Positions 9,955 to 19,213 are shown, numbered from the stretch's first letter. The stretch: 64,000 bases of DNA from Pseudomonas sp. BGr12 (GCF_030272895.1 NZ_JALRNF010000007.1:62001-126000), one strand, 5' to 3'. Notes: a model not told the origin generated them from the letters alone. A program made the numbers and translations.

Positions 9955-10020
9955 CGTGCGTGCCTTTGCCTGAATATATAGGCAAGATGGAGGCATGCAT
10001 GTTCAGACAGGAAGTACATT

Positions 10021-11493
10021 GTGAGCCGTACTGATGAAGCCTTCGTTGTCGTAGAAACCGCCGAGCAGGCCGTCGATCGCCTGGCGAGCCTGCACGAAAA
10101 AGCCACCGCCGCCCTGAGCCTGGCGCTCAAGCGTTACCTCAAGGACCGCACCGAGCCCGATGCCCAGGAGCGGGCCTTGTTTCGCTACCCGGAACTGCGC
10201 CTGACCTACCAGTATCACGGTGAAGTGCCGGCCATCACCCGTGCCTATGCCAAGGTGCAACTGCCGGGTACCTACAGCGTCACCGTGACCCAGCCGGCGG
10301 CGTTTCGTGCCTACCTGCTCGAACAGCTCAAGCCGCTGATGCGTGATTTCACCGTGACGGTGGAAGTGGGCGTCAGCGAGCAGAACATTCCGTACCCCTA
10401 TGTGGTCGAGCAGGGCGACGAACTGGCCGGCAGCGGTATCACCGCCGCCGCGCTGGCGCGGGTGTTCCCCAGCACCGACCTGTCGGCGGCCACCGACGGC
10501 ATCGCCGATGGCCTGCATGACTGGGCCAACGCCGATCCCCTGCCGCTGGCCCTGTTCGACGCCGCGCGGGTGGATTTCTCCCTGCGCCGCCTGGTGCATT
10601 ACACCGGCAGCGACTGGCGCCATGTGCAGCCTTGGATCCTGCTGACCAACTACCATCGCTATGTCGACCAGTTCGTCACCCACGGCCTGGAGCAACTGCG
10701 CGAAGATCCGCGTTTCGTGCGCATGGTCCTGCCCGGCAACGTCATCATCGACAAGGGCATGGACAATGGCGAGGCCCAGGCCCTGGTGGCCGGTGTGGTC
10801 TGGCACCGTTACCAGATGCCGGCCTATCACCTGATCGCCGCCGATGGCGATGGCATCACCCTGGTCAACATCGGCGTCGGCCCGTCCAACGCCAAGAACA
10901 TCACCGACCACCTGGCGGTGCTGCGTCCGCATTGCTGGCTGATGATCGGTCACTGTGGCGGCCTGCGTCAGTCGCAGACCATCGGTGACTATGTACTGGC
11001 CCACGCCTACATGCGCCGCGATGGCATTCTTGACCGCGTGGTACCGCCGCACATCCCGATTCCGGCCCTGGCCGAGGTGCAGCTGGCCTTGCAGGAAGCG
11101 GCGGCGCAGATTACCGGCGAGCGTGGCGACGAGCTGAAAAAGCGCCTGCGCACCGGCACCGTGCTGACCTACGACGACCGTAACTGGGAGTTGCGCTGGG
11201 CCCAGGAGCGTCCGCTGATCAACCTGTCACGGGCCGTGGCGGTGGACATGGAAAGTGGCACCATCGCCGCCCAGGGTTATCGCCTGCGCGTGCCATACGG
11301 CACCTTGCTCTGCGTTTCGGACAAGCCGCTGCACAGCGAAATCAAGCTGCCGGGGGCGGCCAACGCCTTCTACAACCGGGCGGTCAGCCAGCACCTGAAG
11401 ATCGGTATCGCCGCACTGGACCTGCTGCGCACCGAACTTCATTCGCTGCACTCGCGTAAACTGCGCAGTTTCGATGAGCCGCCGTTCCGCTGA
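10021..11493 (+). CDS. amn: AMP nucleosidase Amn
   Basis: Hydrolyses AMP to adenine and ribose-5-phosphate and so helps set adenylate levels. The 490-residue protein has the N-terminal AMP nucleosidase domain and a C-terminal nucleoside-phosphorylase fold with VNIGVGPSNAKNITDHLAVLRPHCWLMIGHCGGLR and the purine-site AVDMESGTIAAQGYR. The start is GTG at 10021, with AGGAAG about 8 bp upstream. It is followed by rluE after 6 bp, suggesting cotranscription. Confidence 0.96.
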   Translation: MSRTDEAFVVVETAEQAVDRLASLHEKATAALSLALKRYLKDRTEPDAQERALFRYPELRLTYQYHGEVPAITRAYAKVQLPGTYSVTVTQPAAFRAYLLEQLKPLMRDFTVTVEVGVSEQNIPYPYVVEQGDELAGSGITAAALARVFPSTDLSAATDGIADGLHDWANADPLPLALFDAARVDFSLRRLVHYTGSDWRHVQPWILLTNYHRYVDQFVTHGLEQLREDPRFVRMVLPGNVIIDKGMDNGEAQALVAGVVWHRYQMPAYHLIAADGDGITLVNIGVGPSNAKNITDHLAVLRPHCWLMIGHCGGLRQSQTIGDYVLAHAYMRRDGILDRVVPPHIPIPALAEVQLALQEAAAQITGERGDELKKRLRTGTVLTYDDRNWELRWAQERPLINLSRAVAVDMESGTIAAQGYRLRVPYGTLLCVSDKPLHSEIKLPGAANAFYNRAVSQHLKIGIAALDLLRTELHSLHSRKLRSFDEPPFR

Positions 11494-11499
11494 GGCCCC

Positions 11500-12129
11500 A
11501 TGCCCTTACCCCCACGCTCCACGCCGCGTCGTCCCGCGGCAAAACCCGCCGGTCCGCGTCGCCAGCCCAAGGCGCCGCCGGCCGAGCCGCGGTTGATCCT
11601 GTTCAACAAGCCCTTCGATGTCCTGACCCAGTTCAGCGATGGCGAGGGGCGCGCGACCCTCAAGGACTTCATCGACATTCCCGGTGTCTACCCGGCCGGG
11701 CGCCTGGACCGTGACAGCGAAGGCCTGCTGTTGCTGACCAACGACGGCCAGCTGCAGGCGCGTATTGCCGATCCCAAGCACAAGCTGGCAAAAACCTATT
11801 GGGTGCAGGTCGAAGGCGAGCCGACGCCCGAGCAGTTGCAGCGCCTGCGCGACGGTGTCGAACTCAACGATGGCCCCACGCTGCCAGCCCAGGCCCGTCA
11901 GCTCGACGAGCCGCAGCTGTGGCCGCGCAACCCGCCGGTGCGCTTTCGCAAAAGCGTGCCGACCAGTTGGCTGGAGCTGGTGATCAAGGAGGGGCGCAAC
12001 CGCCAGGTGCGGCGCATGACCGCCGCCGTCGGCCTGCCGACCCTGCGCCTGGTACGGGTGCGGATCGGCGACTGGACGCTGGACGGCCTTGAGCAGGGGC
12101 AGTGGCGTGAAGTGCCGGCCAGGCGCTAG
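11500..12129 (+). CDS. rluE: 23S rRNA pseudouridine synthase RluE (RsuA family)
   Basis: A pseudouridine synthase expected to modify U2457 of 23S rRNA. This 209-residue protein has a basic, Pro/Arg-rich N-terminal tail in place of an S4 domain. The catalytic motif is [18 protein letters not shown] with the nucleophilic Asp in RLDRDSEG, and the family motif [11 protein letters not shown] follows. Its TAG overlaps the stop of the convergent DUF2788-like gene by 4 bp. Confidence 0.92.
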   Translation: MPLPPRSTPRRPAAKPAGPRRQPKAPPAEPRLILFNKPFDVLTQFSDGEGRATLKDFIDIPGVYPAGRLDRDSEGLLLLTNDGQLQARIADPKHKLAKTYWVQVEGEPTPEQLQRLRDGVELNDGPTLPAQARQLDEPQLWPRNPPVRFRKSVPTSWLELVIKEGRNRQVRRMTAAVGLPTLRLVRVRIGDWTLDGLEQGQWREVPARR

Positions 12130-12329
12130 ACGCCTTCGATATAGCCGATCACCACGCTCTTGATGACGAAGGCGAGCACGCCCAGGCCGAGGACGAAAAA
12201 CAGAATGAAGGTGCCGAACTTGCCGGCCTTGGATTTCTTCGCCAGGTCCCAGACGATGAAGCCCATGAAACCAATCAGGATGGTGACCAGGATGGTCATC
12301 ATCCACTCTTCGAACAACGCAGGATCCAT
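12126..12329 (-). CDS. Small membrane protein, DUF2788-like
   Basis: A 67-residue protein with two hydrophobic helices (about 11-28 and 40-60) split by a lysine-rich loop (AKKSKAGK). It matches the DUF2788 family of small Pseudomonas inner-membrane proteins, whose function is unknown. The ATG at 12329 (MDPALFEEW) begins the conserved part. The longer open frame upstream runs antisense into the Lrp gene and is not credible. Its TAG and the rluE TAG share the palindrome CTAG at 12126-12129. Confidence 0.8.
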   Translation of the reverse strand: MDPALFEEWMMTILVTILIGFMGFIVWDLAKKSKAGKFGTFILFFVLGLGVLAFVIKSVVIGYIEGV

Positions 12330-12385
12330 CGATTTTCTCCGGCAAAGTTGAGGCGCGCGATTATACGCCCCACTTGCCGGTCTGA

Positions 12386-12862
12386 CTAACGCAGGTGCGT
12401 CAACGGTAGTTCGGTGCTGGCCAGTACCTGGTTGAGCACGAAGCTGGAACGCACGCTGGTCACCCCTTCGATGCGGGTCAGGTGCCCCAGCAGCAGCTTC
12501 TGGTAGTGGTCCATGTCCGGCACCACGACCTTGAGCTGATAGTCGGCGTCCATCCCGGTGACCAGGCTGCACTCCAGCACCTGGGGCAGGCTGCGGATCG
12601 CGGCCTCGAAGGTCTCGAAGCGCTCGGGGGTGTGGCGGTCCATGCCGATCAGCACATAGGCGGTGAGGCTCAGGCCCAGCTTCTTGCGGTCGAGCAGGGC
12701 GACCTGGCGTGCGATGTAGCCATCGTCTTCCAGCTGTTTGACCCGGCGCGAACAGGGCGAAGGTGACAGGCCGATGCGTTCGGCCAGTTCCTGGTTGGAG
12801 ATGCGCGCGTCGCGCTGCAATTCGGCCAGAATGCTCAGGTCGTAACGGTCCAGTTTGCTCAT
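12386..12862 (-). CDS. Lrp/AsnC family transcriptional regulator
   Basis: A 158-residue feast/famine regulator. The N-terminal winged helix-turn-helix (DRYDLSILAELQRDARISNQELAERIGLSPSPCSRRVKQLEDDGYI) is followed by a RAM/AsnC ligand-binding domain (LSLTAYVLIGMDRHTPERFETFEAAIRSLPQVLECSLVTGMDADYQLKV). The target and ligand are not evident. It diverges from the structured-RNA candidate at about 12980, which could be a target. Confidence 0.93.
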   Translation of the reverse strand: MSKLDRYDLSILAELQRDARISNQELAERIGLSPSPCSRRVKQLEDDGYIARQVALLDRKKLGLSLTAYVLIGMDRHTPERFETFEAAIRSLPQVLECSLVTGMDADYQLKVVVPDMDHYQKLLLGHLTRIEGVTSVRSSFVLNQVLASTELPLTHLR

Positions 12863-12974
12863 GGATCATGCCTTTTCTGTTTCGATTGCGTTGAATTATC
12901 GATCCGTAGGTAAAAATTGCGCAAGTGCTATTTGAATGAGCAATCTTAGCAATCATCTGTCGTCGCTGCAGACG

Positions 12975-13175
12975 TATGCTTATACCCAGAATCACTGCCC
13001 GGACATCAGTCCACTGCAGCTGGCCCAATCAGGGCAGCTGCGGCCAGCAACCCAACAGGGTTGTGCTCGGCCCCCGGGCTACACACTGTCTACCCGACAG
13101 CGTGAGGTGAGCCGGCGTCACAAGCGCCGAGCAAGGACAAAATTCTCGAAGGGAGACCACTGGTCTCCCTTTTTT
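12975..13175 (+). ncRNA. Candidate structured small RNA ending in an intrinsic terminator
   Basis: This 379-bp gap between the Lrp gene and the exported-protein gene holds no convincing coding sequence but has dense hairpins. They are GCAGCTG/CAGCTGC with CCC/GGG above it (13016-13041), CAACCC/GGGTTG (13048-13063), a long-range GCTCGGC (13065-13071) with GCCGAGC (13126-13132), and CTGTC/GACAG nested inside (13086-13100). A strong terminator follows at 13149-13175. A possible -10 (TATGCT or TATACC, about 12976-12985) lies upstream. The 5' end is a guess. I do not recognise the RNA as RsmX/Y/Z, CrcZ, PrrF, 6S or SRP RNA. Confidence 0.55.
13149..13175 (+). terminator. Intrinsic terminator of the candidate small RNA
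   Basis: GGGAGAC (13151-13157) pairs with GTCTCCC (13163-13169) around a CACTG loop, and six T residues follow. It lies 67 bp before the next gene, so it ends a transcript that starts upstream. Confidence 0.85.
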
Positions 13176-13241
13176 ATTGCCTGCGATTTTTCATTTTGCT
13201 GCCGATAACCTGCGGTCATTCAAGGGTCCTGGAGAAACAGC

Positions 13242-13754
13242 ATGAAGTCGCGCATCTGGCGTCTGGTCGCCATGGGTTTGCTCTGCGCTGGTGCCAACGG
13301 GCAGGTACTGGCCGACGGGCAGGGCGGTTCGCCCCTGCAGTCGCGTCCCGACGAAGTACGCCAGACCCAGCCGCCGCGCATCGGTTACTACGAGGATATT
13401 CCCCGGCGTGGCCCTGGCTACCGGCCGGGGCATGTCATCGATCGATTTGCCGATCCGTACTGGCGGGTGCCCTATGGCGGGCAGGAGTACTTCTATTCCA
13501 ACGGCTACTGGTATCGCCCGCAAGGCCCGCGCTATGTGGAGGTGACGCCGCCCTATGAGCTGATGGTGTATCCGGTTTCCGGGCAGAGTCCAGGGCAACT
13601 GGAGCGTGACCGCTATGAGTGCCAGCGCTGGGCGGTCCGGCAGAGCGGTTTCGACCCCGAGTCGGCACGTTATGCGCCGGCGGCGCAGGTGCTGGACAAC
13701 TATCGGCGGGCCCAGGGGGCTTGTCTGAATGGCCGGGGTTATAGCGTCATGTAG
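13242..13754 (+). CDS. Exported DUF6515-like protein
   Basis: A 170-residue secreted protein with a signal peptide (KSRIWRLVAMGLLCAGANGQVLA) and a Tyr/Pro/Arg-rich body. Repeated aromatic motifs (YWRVPYGGQEYFYSNGYWYRPQGPRYVEV) match the DUF6515 family. The C-terminal helical part holds two cysteines (YECQRWAV, GACLNGRGY) that could form a disulphide. A GGAG ribosome binding site precedes the ATG. The function is unknown. Confidence 0.75.
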   Translation: MKSRIWRLVAMGLLCAGANGQVLADGQGGSPLQSRPDEVRQTQPPRIGYYEDIPRRGPGYRPGHVIDRFADPYWRVPYGGQEYFYSNGYWYRPQGPRYVEVTPPYELMVYPVSGQSPGQLERDRYECQRWAVRQSGFDPESARYAPAAQVLDNYRRAQGACLNGRGYSVM

Positions 13755-13770
13755 GAAACCTGGGCATGCA

Positions 13771-13795
13771 ATCGCGGGGCAAGCCCGCTCCCACA
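13771..13795. repeat. Single REP element
   Basis: A solitary REP core directly after the DUF6515-like stop and just before the end of the convergent fieF gene. No inverted partner is present. Confidence 0.9.
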
Positions 13796-13801
13796 GGGTG
13801 A

Positions 13802-14674
13802 TCAAGGTGCCGGGTCGGCATGCACCAGTACCTCGGCTCGCGGAAACTTGCCGCGAATCGCCGCCGCAGCCTGGTCGCATAAGGCATGGGCCTGGGTCAG
13901 TGGCAGGTCGCCGGGCAGTTCCAGGTGCAGTTGCACGAACCAGTGGCTGCCCGACACCCGCGTGCGCAGGTCATGGGCGCCGCGAACGCCGGGCACGCTG
14001 CAGGCCAGCGCCAGCATCTGCTCGCTGATGTCGCCCGGCAGTTCCTGGTCCATCAGGATCGCCGAACTTTCCCGGGCGATCTGCAGGGCACTCCAGAGAA
14101 TGTACAGGGCAATGCCCAGGCCGAAGACCGCATCCAGCTGCGGCCAGCCGACCCGGGCCAGCACCAGGGCAACCAGGATGCTGCCGTTGAGCAGCAGGTC
14201 GGAGCGGTAGTGCAGGGAATCGGCCCGCACCGCCGTGGAGCCGGTGATGCGGATCACCCGGGCCTGGAGCATCAACAAGGCTACCGTCAGCCCCAGCGAC
14301 AGCAACATCACTGCAATGCCGATGGCGGTATCGCCCAGCGGCTGTGGATGCTGCATGCGCTCCACCGCCTGCACTCCGATCAACACTGCACTGACGCCGA
14401 TGAACAGTGCCTGGGCCATGCCGGCCATGGCTTCGGCCTTGCCGTGGCCATAGCGGTGATCTTCATCGGCCGGGCGCAGGGCGTAGTGCACCGCCAGCAG
14501 GTTGAGGAACGAGGCGACGCCGTCCAGCGCCGAGTCGGTCAGGCCGGCCAACAGGCTCACCGAACCGCTGAGCCACCAGGCCAGGGCCTTGGCCAGGATC
14601 AGGATACTGGCCACCGCCAGCGAAGCGCGGGTGGCCAGGCGCAGCAGGCGTTGATGTTCGGCCGAAGGGATCAT
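13802..14674 (-). CDS. fieF: Cation diffusion facilitator, FieF-like
   Basis: A 290-residue six-helix CDF exporter that trades cytoplasmic divalent metal (Fe2+/Zn2+) for protons. The transport-site motifs are visible: DSALD in helix 2 (LLAGLTDSALDGVAS), the HRYGHGKAEA loop after helix 2, and HYRSD in helix 5. A cytoplasmic C-terminal domain follows, with metal-binding histidines (GAHDLRTR, HWFVQLHLELP, VHADP). It lies 25 bp downstream of a lipoprotein gene on the same strand. The metal preference cannot be read from the sequence alone. Confidence 0.9.
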   Translation of the reverse strand: MIPSAEHQRLLRLATRASLAVASILILAKALAWWLSGSVSLLAGLTDSALDGVASFLNLLAVHYALRPADEDHRYGHGKAEAMAGMAQALFIGVSAVLIGVQAVERMQHPQPLGDTAIGIAVMLLSLGLTVALLMLQARVIRITGSTAVRADSLHYRSDLLLNGSILVALVLARVGWPQLDAVFGLGIALYILWSALQIARESSAILMDQELPGDISEQMLALACSVPGVRGAHDLRTRVSGSHWFVQLHLELPGDLPLTQAHALCDQAAAAIRGKFPRAEVLVHADPAP

Positions 14675-14699
14675 GCTGCCGGGAGCGTCCTGTGCAAGG

Positions 14700-15119
14700 T
14701 CAGGCGGCGGGCTTGATGCCGTACATCGCCAACTGTTCGACGCTGCCCTTGTGCTGGATCAGGCGCGGGTCGTTCAGCGGCAGGCGCTGGCCCAGTTCGC
14801 TTTCGAGGATAGCCTGCAGCTTGCCGTTGTCGACCTTGCCGTCGGCGCTGATCGCTTCGTTGAGTTTCTCCGGCGCGACCTGTGCCGTGGTGCCGCCCGG
14901 CAGGTAGATGGCGCCGGTGGCGAAGTCGACGGCAAAGGCGATCAGCCCCGGAATGACGTAGAACAGGATGCCGATGGCATCGAGGGCCGCGACCACCGGG
15001 TCGACCTTGCCTTCGATCTGGCCGCGCCGGTCAGGGAAGAAAATAGTGCCGCAGGCCGTCAGTTGGGTCAGCAGGGTGGTAACCAGAACGCCGCCGATGA
15101 TGCGGGAAGGAATGCGCAT
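14700..15119 (-). CDS. Lipoprotein of unknown function
   Basis: A 139-residue lipoprotein. The signal sequence ends in a lipobox (LLTQLTAC, Cys at about 23), then comes a hydrophobic segment (ALDAIGILFYVIPGLIAFAVDFATGAIYLP) that may insert in the membrane, and a soluble C-terminus. The ATG at 15119 (MRIPSRIIGG) starts the signal peptide. The frame is open further upstream, but that part is not coding-like. It is possibly cotranscribed with fieF. Confidence 0.75.
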   Translation of the reverse strand: MRIPSRIIGGVLVTTLLTQLTACGTIFFPDRRGQIEGKVDPVVAALDAIGILFYVIPGLIAFAVDFATGAIYLPGGTTAQVAPEKLNEAISADGKVDNGKLQAILESELGQRLPLNDPRLIQHKGSVEQLAMYGIKPAA

Positions 15120-15237
15120 GGAAATCTCCGGTATGAAGGCCACAACGATACAGGCAAAGAGCCGGTATCTACAGCTAAGACCATGATAGAGCAGGCTCGG
15201 TTCGCCGTTATACTCGGCGCATTGTTTGAGGGCCACC

Positions 15238-17766
15238 ATGATTTCGTTACCGATCGATGCCGTACTGCCAGCCTTGCGCCACGCCTTGAATCAGCGCCAC
15301 GAGGCGGTGTTGGAGGCGCCTCCGGGCGCCGGCAAGACCACCCGTGTGCCATTGGCACTGCTTGATGAGCCGTGGCTGCAGGGCCAGAAGATCCTGATGC
15401 TCGAACCACGCCGGCTGGCCGCACGCGCGGCGGCCGAGCGGCTGGCCAGCGAGCTGGGCGAATCAGTGGGGCAGACCGTCGGTTATCGCATTCGCCTGGA
15501 CAGCAAGGTCGGCCCCGACACCCGCATCGAAGTGGTCACCGAAGGCATCCTGACCCGGCGCCTGCAGGCAGATCCTGCGCTGGAAGGCGTGGGGCTGCTG
15601 ATTTTCGACGAATTTCACGAGCGCAGCCTGGATGCCGACCTGGCCTTGGCGCTGAGCCTCAATGGTCGTGAACTGCTGCGTGACGAGCCGCCACTGAAGA
15701 TCCTGCTGATGTCGGCGACCCTGGAAGGCGAGCGCCTGTCGAACCTGCTCGACGATGCGCCGGTGGTCAGCAGCGAAGGGCGCATGTACCCGGTCGACAT
15801 CCGCTGGGGACGCCCCTTCCAGCCGGGCGAGTACATCGAGCCGCGGGTGGTCGATTGCGTGTTGCAGGCCATTGCCGATGAGTCCGGCAGCCTGCTGGTG
15901 TTCCTCCCCGGCCAGGCCGAGATCCGTCGGGTGCACCAGTCGTTGCAGGACGTGGTAGGCGAGCGTGCGGATATTCTTTTGTGCCCCTTGCATGGCGAGC
16001 TGGACCTCAACGCCCAGCGTGCGGCCATCGACCCGGCGCCGGTCGGCAAGCGCAAGGTGGTACTGGCGACCAATATCGCCGAAACCAGCCTGACCATCGA
16101 TGGCGTGCGTGTGGTGGTCGATGCCGGGCTGGCGCGGGTGCCGCGCTTCGATCCGGGTAGCGGCATGACCCGCCTGGACACCCAGCGTATTTCCCGCGCC
16201 AGCGCCACCCAACGCGCCGGCCGGGCCGGGCGGCTGGAACCGGGGGTGTGCTATCGCCTGTGGTCCGAGGCCCAGCATGAACAACTGGCCGCCTATGGCA
16301 CCGCCGAGATCCTCCAGGCCGACCTCGCCGGGCTGGCCCTGCAACTGGCCCGCTGGGGCGTGACACCGGAGCAATTGAACTGGCTCGACCAGCCACCGTC
16401 GGCGGCCTATGCCCAGGCGCTGGACCTGTTGCAGCGCCTAGGGGCGTTCAAGCCCGACAGTCGTGACAGCCTGACGGCCCATGGCCAGGCGATGGCCGAA
16501 CTGCCCGCGCATCCACGCATCGCCCACTTGCTGTTGCGCGGCCAGGACCTGGGGCTGGCGGACATGGCCTGTGACGTCGCCGCCTTGCTCGGCGAGCGCG
16601 ATATCCTGCGTGGCGGCGGCGCCGACCTGCACAGTCGCCTGGCCTTGCTCAGCGGCGAGAGCCGCGCGGCCCGGGGCGGGCAGGGTGGGGTGCAGCGCGC
16701 CCGGCAACTGGCCCGGCAGTATCGCGGCCAGTTGCGTGGCAAACCCGCTTCGGCAGTGGCCGATCCCGATCATCCGCGCTGGCTGGGCGCCTTGCTGGCG
16801 CTGGCCTATCCGGACCGGGTGGCCCAGCAGCGCCGTGCCGGTGGCGGCGAGTACCGCCTGGCCAATGGTCGCGCGGCGCAGTTCGGCGAGCCCGATGCCT
16901 TGATGAAATGCCCGTGGCTGGTGATCGCCGACCTGGGCAGTCGCCAGGGCCAGCGCGAAGAACGGATCTATCTGGCAGCTGAATTCGATCCGGCCCTGTT
17001 CGACGGCGTGCTGGCCGAACAGGTGCGCAATCTTGACGTGCTGGACTGGGACGAACGCGAAAACGTGCTGCGCGCCGAACGCCAGCGCAAGGTCGGTGAG
17101 CTGGTGCTCAGCCGTGAACCCATGACCGGCCTGGACGAGGACGCCCGCGCCCGGGCCTTGCTGGAGCTGGTCCGGCGCAAGGGGCTGGCGCTGCTGACCT
17201 GGACCCCGGAACTGCGCCAGTGGCAGGCGCGGGTGGCATTGCTGCGTCAGCTGGATCTGATGGCGGGCAATAGCAGTGAATGGCCGGACCTGAGCGATGC
17301 CGCCTTGTTGGCGACGCTGCAGGACTGGCTGCTACCTTACCTGGGCAAAGTCACCCGCCTGAGCCATTTCGCCCAGCTCGACCTGGCCTCGATCCTGCGC
17401 AACTTGCTGCCCTGGCCGTTGCCCCAGCGCCTGGATGAGTGGGCGCCGGTGCACCTGAGCGTACCCTCGGGTTCGAACATCCGCCTGGACTACAGTGAAA
17501 CGCCACCGATCCTAGCCGTGCGCCTGCAGGAACTGTTCGGCCTGGCCGACACCCCGCGCATCGCCCAGGGTCGCCAGCAGGTGCTGTTGCACCTGCTGTC
17601 ACCGGCGCGTCGTCCGGTACAGGTGACCCAGGACCTGGCCAACTTCTGGCGCACCACCTACGCCGAGGTGAAGAAGGACCTCAAGGGACGTTATCCGAAA
17701 CACTACTGGCCGGATGATCCGCTGGTGGCCGAAGCGACTGCGCGGGCGAAACCAAGGGGTACCTGA
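15238..17766 (+). CDS. hrpB: ATP-dependent helicase HrpB
   Basis: A DEAH-type RNA helicase of 842 residues. It carries Walker A APPGAGKTT, the DEFH box (LLIFDEFHERSLDADLA), motif III MSATLEG, motifs IV-VI (VFLPGQAEIRRVHQSL, ATNIAETSLTIDGV, QRAGRAGRLEPGVCYRLW), an HA2-like domain and the conserved HrpB C-terminal region. The ATG at 15238 has GAGGG five bases upstream. A TTG at 15226 would add only four residues. It diverges from the lipoprotein-fieF unit. The cellular substrate of HrpB is not well defined. Confidence 0.95.
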   Translation: MISLPIDAVLPALRHALNQRHEAVLEAPPGAGKTTRVPLALLDEPWLQGQKILMLEPRRLAARAAAERLASELGESVGQTVGYRIRLDSKVGPDTRIEVVTEGILTRRLQADPALEGVGLLIFDEFHERSLDADLALALSLNGRELLRDEPPLKILLMSATLEGERLSNLLDDAPVVSSEGRMYPVDIRWGRPFQPGEYIEPRVVDCVLQAIADESGSLLVFLPGQAEIRRVHQSLQDVVGERADILLCPLHGELDLNAQRAAIDPAPVGKRKVVLATNIAETSLTIDGVRVVVDAGLARVPRFDPGSGMTRLDTQRISRASATQRAGRAGRLEPGVCYRLWSEAQHEQLAAYGTAEILQADLAGLALQLARWGVTPEQLNWLDQPPSAAYAQALDLLQRLGAFKPDSRDSLTAHGQAMAELPAHPRIAHLLLRGQDLGLADMACDVAALLGERDILRGGGADLHSRLALLSGESRAARGGQGGVQRARQLARQYRGQLRGKPASAVADPDHPRWLGALLALAYPDRVAQQRRAGGGEYRLANGRAAQFGEPDALMKCPWLVIADLGSRQGQREERIYLAAEFDPALFDGVLAEQVRNLDVLDWDERENVLRAERQRKVGELVLSREPMTGLDEDARARALLELVRRKGLALLTWTPELRQWQARVALLRQLDLMAGNSSEWPDLSDAALLATLQDWLLPYLGKVTRLSHFAQLDLASILRNLLPWPLPQRLDEWAPVHLSVPSGSNIRLDYSETPPILAVRLQELFGLADTPRIAQGRQQVLLHLLSPARRPVQVTQDLANFWRTTYAEVKKDLKGRYPKHYWPDDPLVAEATARAKPRGT

Positions 17767-17771
17767 AGCAT

Positions 17772-18275
17772 TCAGTCGATTCGCTCGACCAGGAACTCAT
17801 GGGGGGTGCCTTCCGAGACGTTCAAGTGGAAGAACTTGCCCGGCTGGCGATGGGGATAGTCCTGGATCGCCTTGACTTCATGCCCCTGATGGTCGCGCCA
17901 GCGGCAGACCAGTCCTTTTTCCGTCCAGGCCAGTGGTTCAAGTTTCCAGTAGTCGGTCACCTCTGCCACTTTGTAGAGTCCCAGGTAGCCATTGAGGCTG
18001 ATACCGAGTTTCTTCGTCGCTTTTCGCCCGGTACCGAAGATATTGAAATGCAGGCGATCTTCGGTCTGCGAATGGAAGATGAAGTTGAACAGGGGCGACT
18101 CCTTATTGCCGCCTGCCTGGATCCAGTCGTTTTCAGGGGTAAAACCCCATGTCCATTTGTCCGTCGAGTGACTGAGGCGAAGCGGGATTTCGCGTCCCGC
18201 CTTAAGCATGTAGATCCTGCCTCGAAACGAGGAGATTTCTTCAGCGTACAGGGTTTCGTTCTGTGCTTCGGTCAT
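17772..18275 (-). CDS. Hypothetical protein
   Basis: A soluble 167-residue protein that I do not recognise. It has no signal peptide or membrane helix and is rich in aromatic residues (TDKWTWGFTPENDWIQAGG, FNFIFHSQTEDRLHFNIFGTG, YWKLEPLAWTEKGLVCRWRD), suggesting a beta-rich fold. Its codons look more AT-rich than those of its neighbours, which could mean later acquisition. Its stop lies 6 bp from the end of the convergent hrpB. Confidence 0.7.
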   Translation of the reverse strand: MTEAQNETLYAEEISSFRGRIYMLKAGREIPLRLSHSTDKWTWGFTPENDWIQAGGNKESPLFNFIFHSQTEDRLHFNIFGTGRKATKKLGISLNGYLGLYKVAEVTDYWKLEPLAWTEKGLVCRWRDHQGHEVKAIQDYPHRQPGKFFHLNVSEGTPHEFLVERID

Positions 18276-18393
18276 GGGGAATTTCCTTATCCTTTCAGTT
18301 ACCGGGTTTTAGCGGTGGCAGCGCGGGGCTACCACGCGTGCATTGTCAAACCCGGTGAACAGCGATTGGAGGTCGAAGGATTTCCCGTGTGGC

Positions 18394-19062
18394 TCAAGGC
18401 GCCGGAGGCACGGCGGCAGCCTCAGTGACCAGCATGTACAGGCGGAACATCACCACTGTGCTGAACAGTTGCAGGAAGCCGTTGAAGCTGTCGATGGCCA
18501 GTTGCACCAGCGGCGACGGCTCGGGCAGCAGCATCTGGGTCAGGCCGTCGATCAACCACAGCGGCGCCAGCACGCCGAGGATGCAGGTGAGGATCCGCCA
18601 GAAGTTGCCGGTAGTCATCTGGAAGCTTTCGCGCATGGCTGCCAGCGGCGGCAGGCCGCGCAGCACCAGCAGGTACTCGGCGAACACCAGGTTGACCATC
18701 ACCCAGATCCCCGGAAGGATGAACAGCGCCGCGCCGGCCATGATCAGCAGCGAGCTGAGCATCACCATCAGGGCAAACGATGGCCACAGGCGCAGGGCCA
18801 TGGCCAGCAGGTTGCGCTTGAGCGGGGTGTAGCCGTTGGTGCGGGTATCGAGGTAGAGAATCAGGGCGGCGCTGTACAGCGGGTAGAACAGCAGGCTGGC
18901 GAGCATGCCGTAGGCTTGCGACGCGTCCTTGCCCAGTTGCTGGTAGAGCAATTGGGAGACGAGCGCTTCGAGCACCACCAGCGGCAGGCACAGCTGAGCG
19001 ATGCTCAACAGGTGGCGGCGGAAGAAGTACAGGGAGTCACGCAGAACACTGAGCGGATTCAT
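18394..19062 (-). CDS. YciC family (UPF0259-like) inner-membrane protein
   Basis: A 222-residue polytopic membrane protein with about five to six hydrophobic helices, including LFYPLYSAALILYLDTR, SFALMVMLSSLLIMAGAALFILPGIWVMVNLVFAEYLLVL and ILTCILGVLAPLWLIDGL. The ALFILPGIWVMVNLVFA block is typical of YciC-like proteins. No biochemical role is established for the family. The start at 19062 (MNPLSVLRDSLYFFRRHL) fits the family N-terminus. Confidence 0.8.
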   Translation of the reverse strand: MNPLSVLRDSLYFFRRHLLSIAQLCLPLVVLEALVSQLLYQQLGKDASQAYGMLASLLFYPLYSAALILYLDTRTNGYTPLKRNLLAMALRLWPSFALMVMLSSLLIMAGAALFILPGIWVMVNLVFAEYLLVLRGLPPLAAMRESFQMTTGNFWRILTCILGVLAPLWLIDGLTQMLLPEPSPLVQLAIDSFNGFLQLFSTVVMFRLYMLVTEAAAVPPAP

Positions 19063-19213
19063 CGGTCGATTTCATAGTGAAAAAAGCAGGGCGTAACTTT
19101 AGCCCAGCCGTCACCCAAGCTGAAGAAAGTTTCATCCGGCCTTGTGTTGAATCCGCGGGCCAGACGCCCCATTTTCAGTAGACCCGATTTTTCCGGCTGT
19201 GAATGAGGTTGCA

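Noticed and set aside
12936..13208. 90-codon frame on the plus strand in the Lrp/exported-protein gap
   Set aside because: It runs through the hairpins and the intrinsic terminator, has no ribosome binding site and an unnatural composition. The region is better read as a structured RNA.
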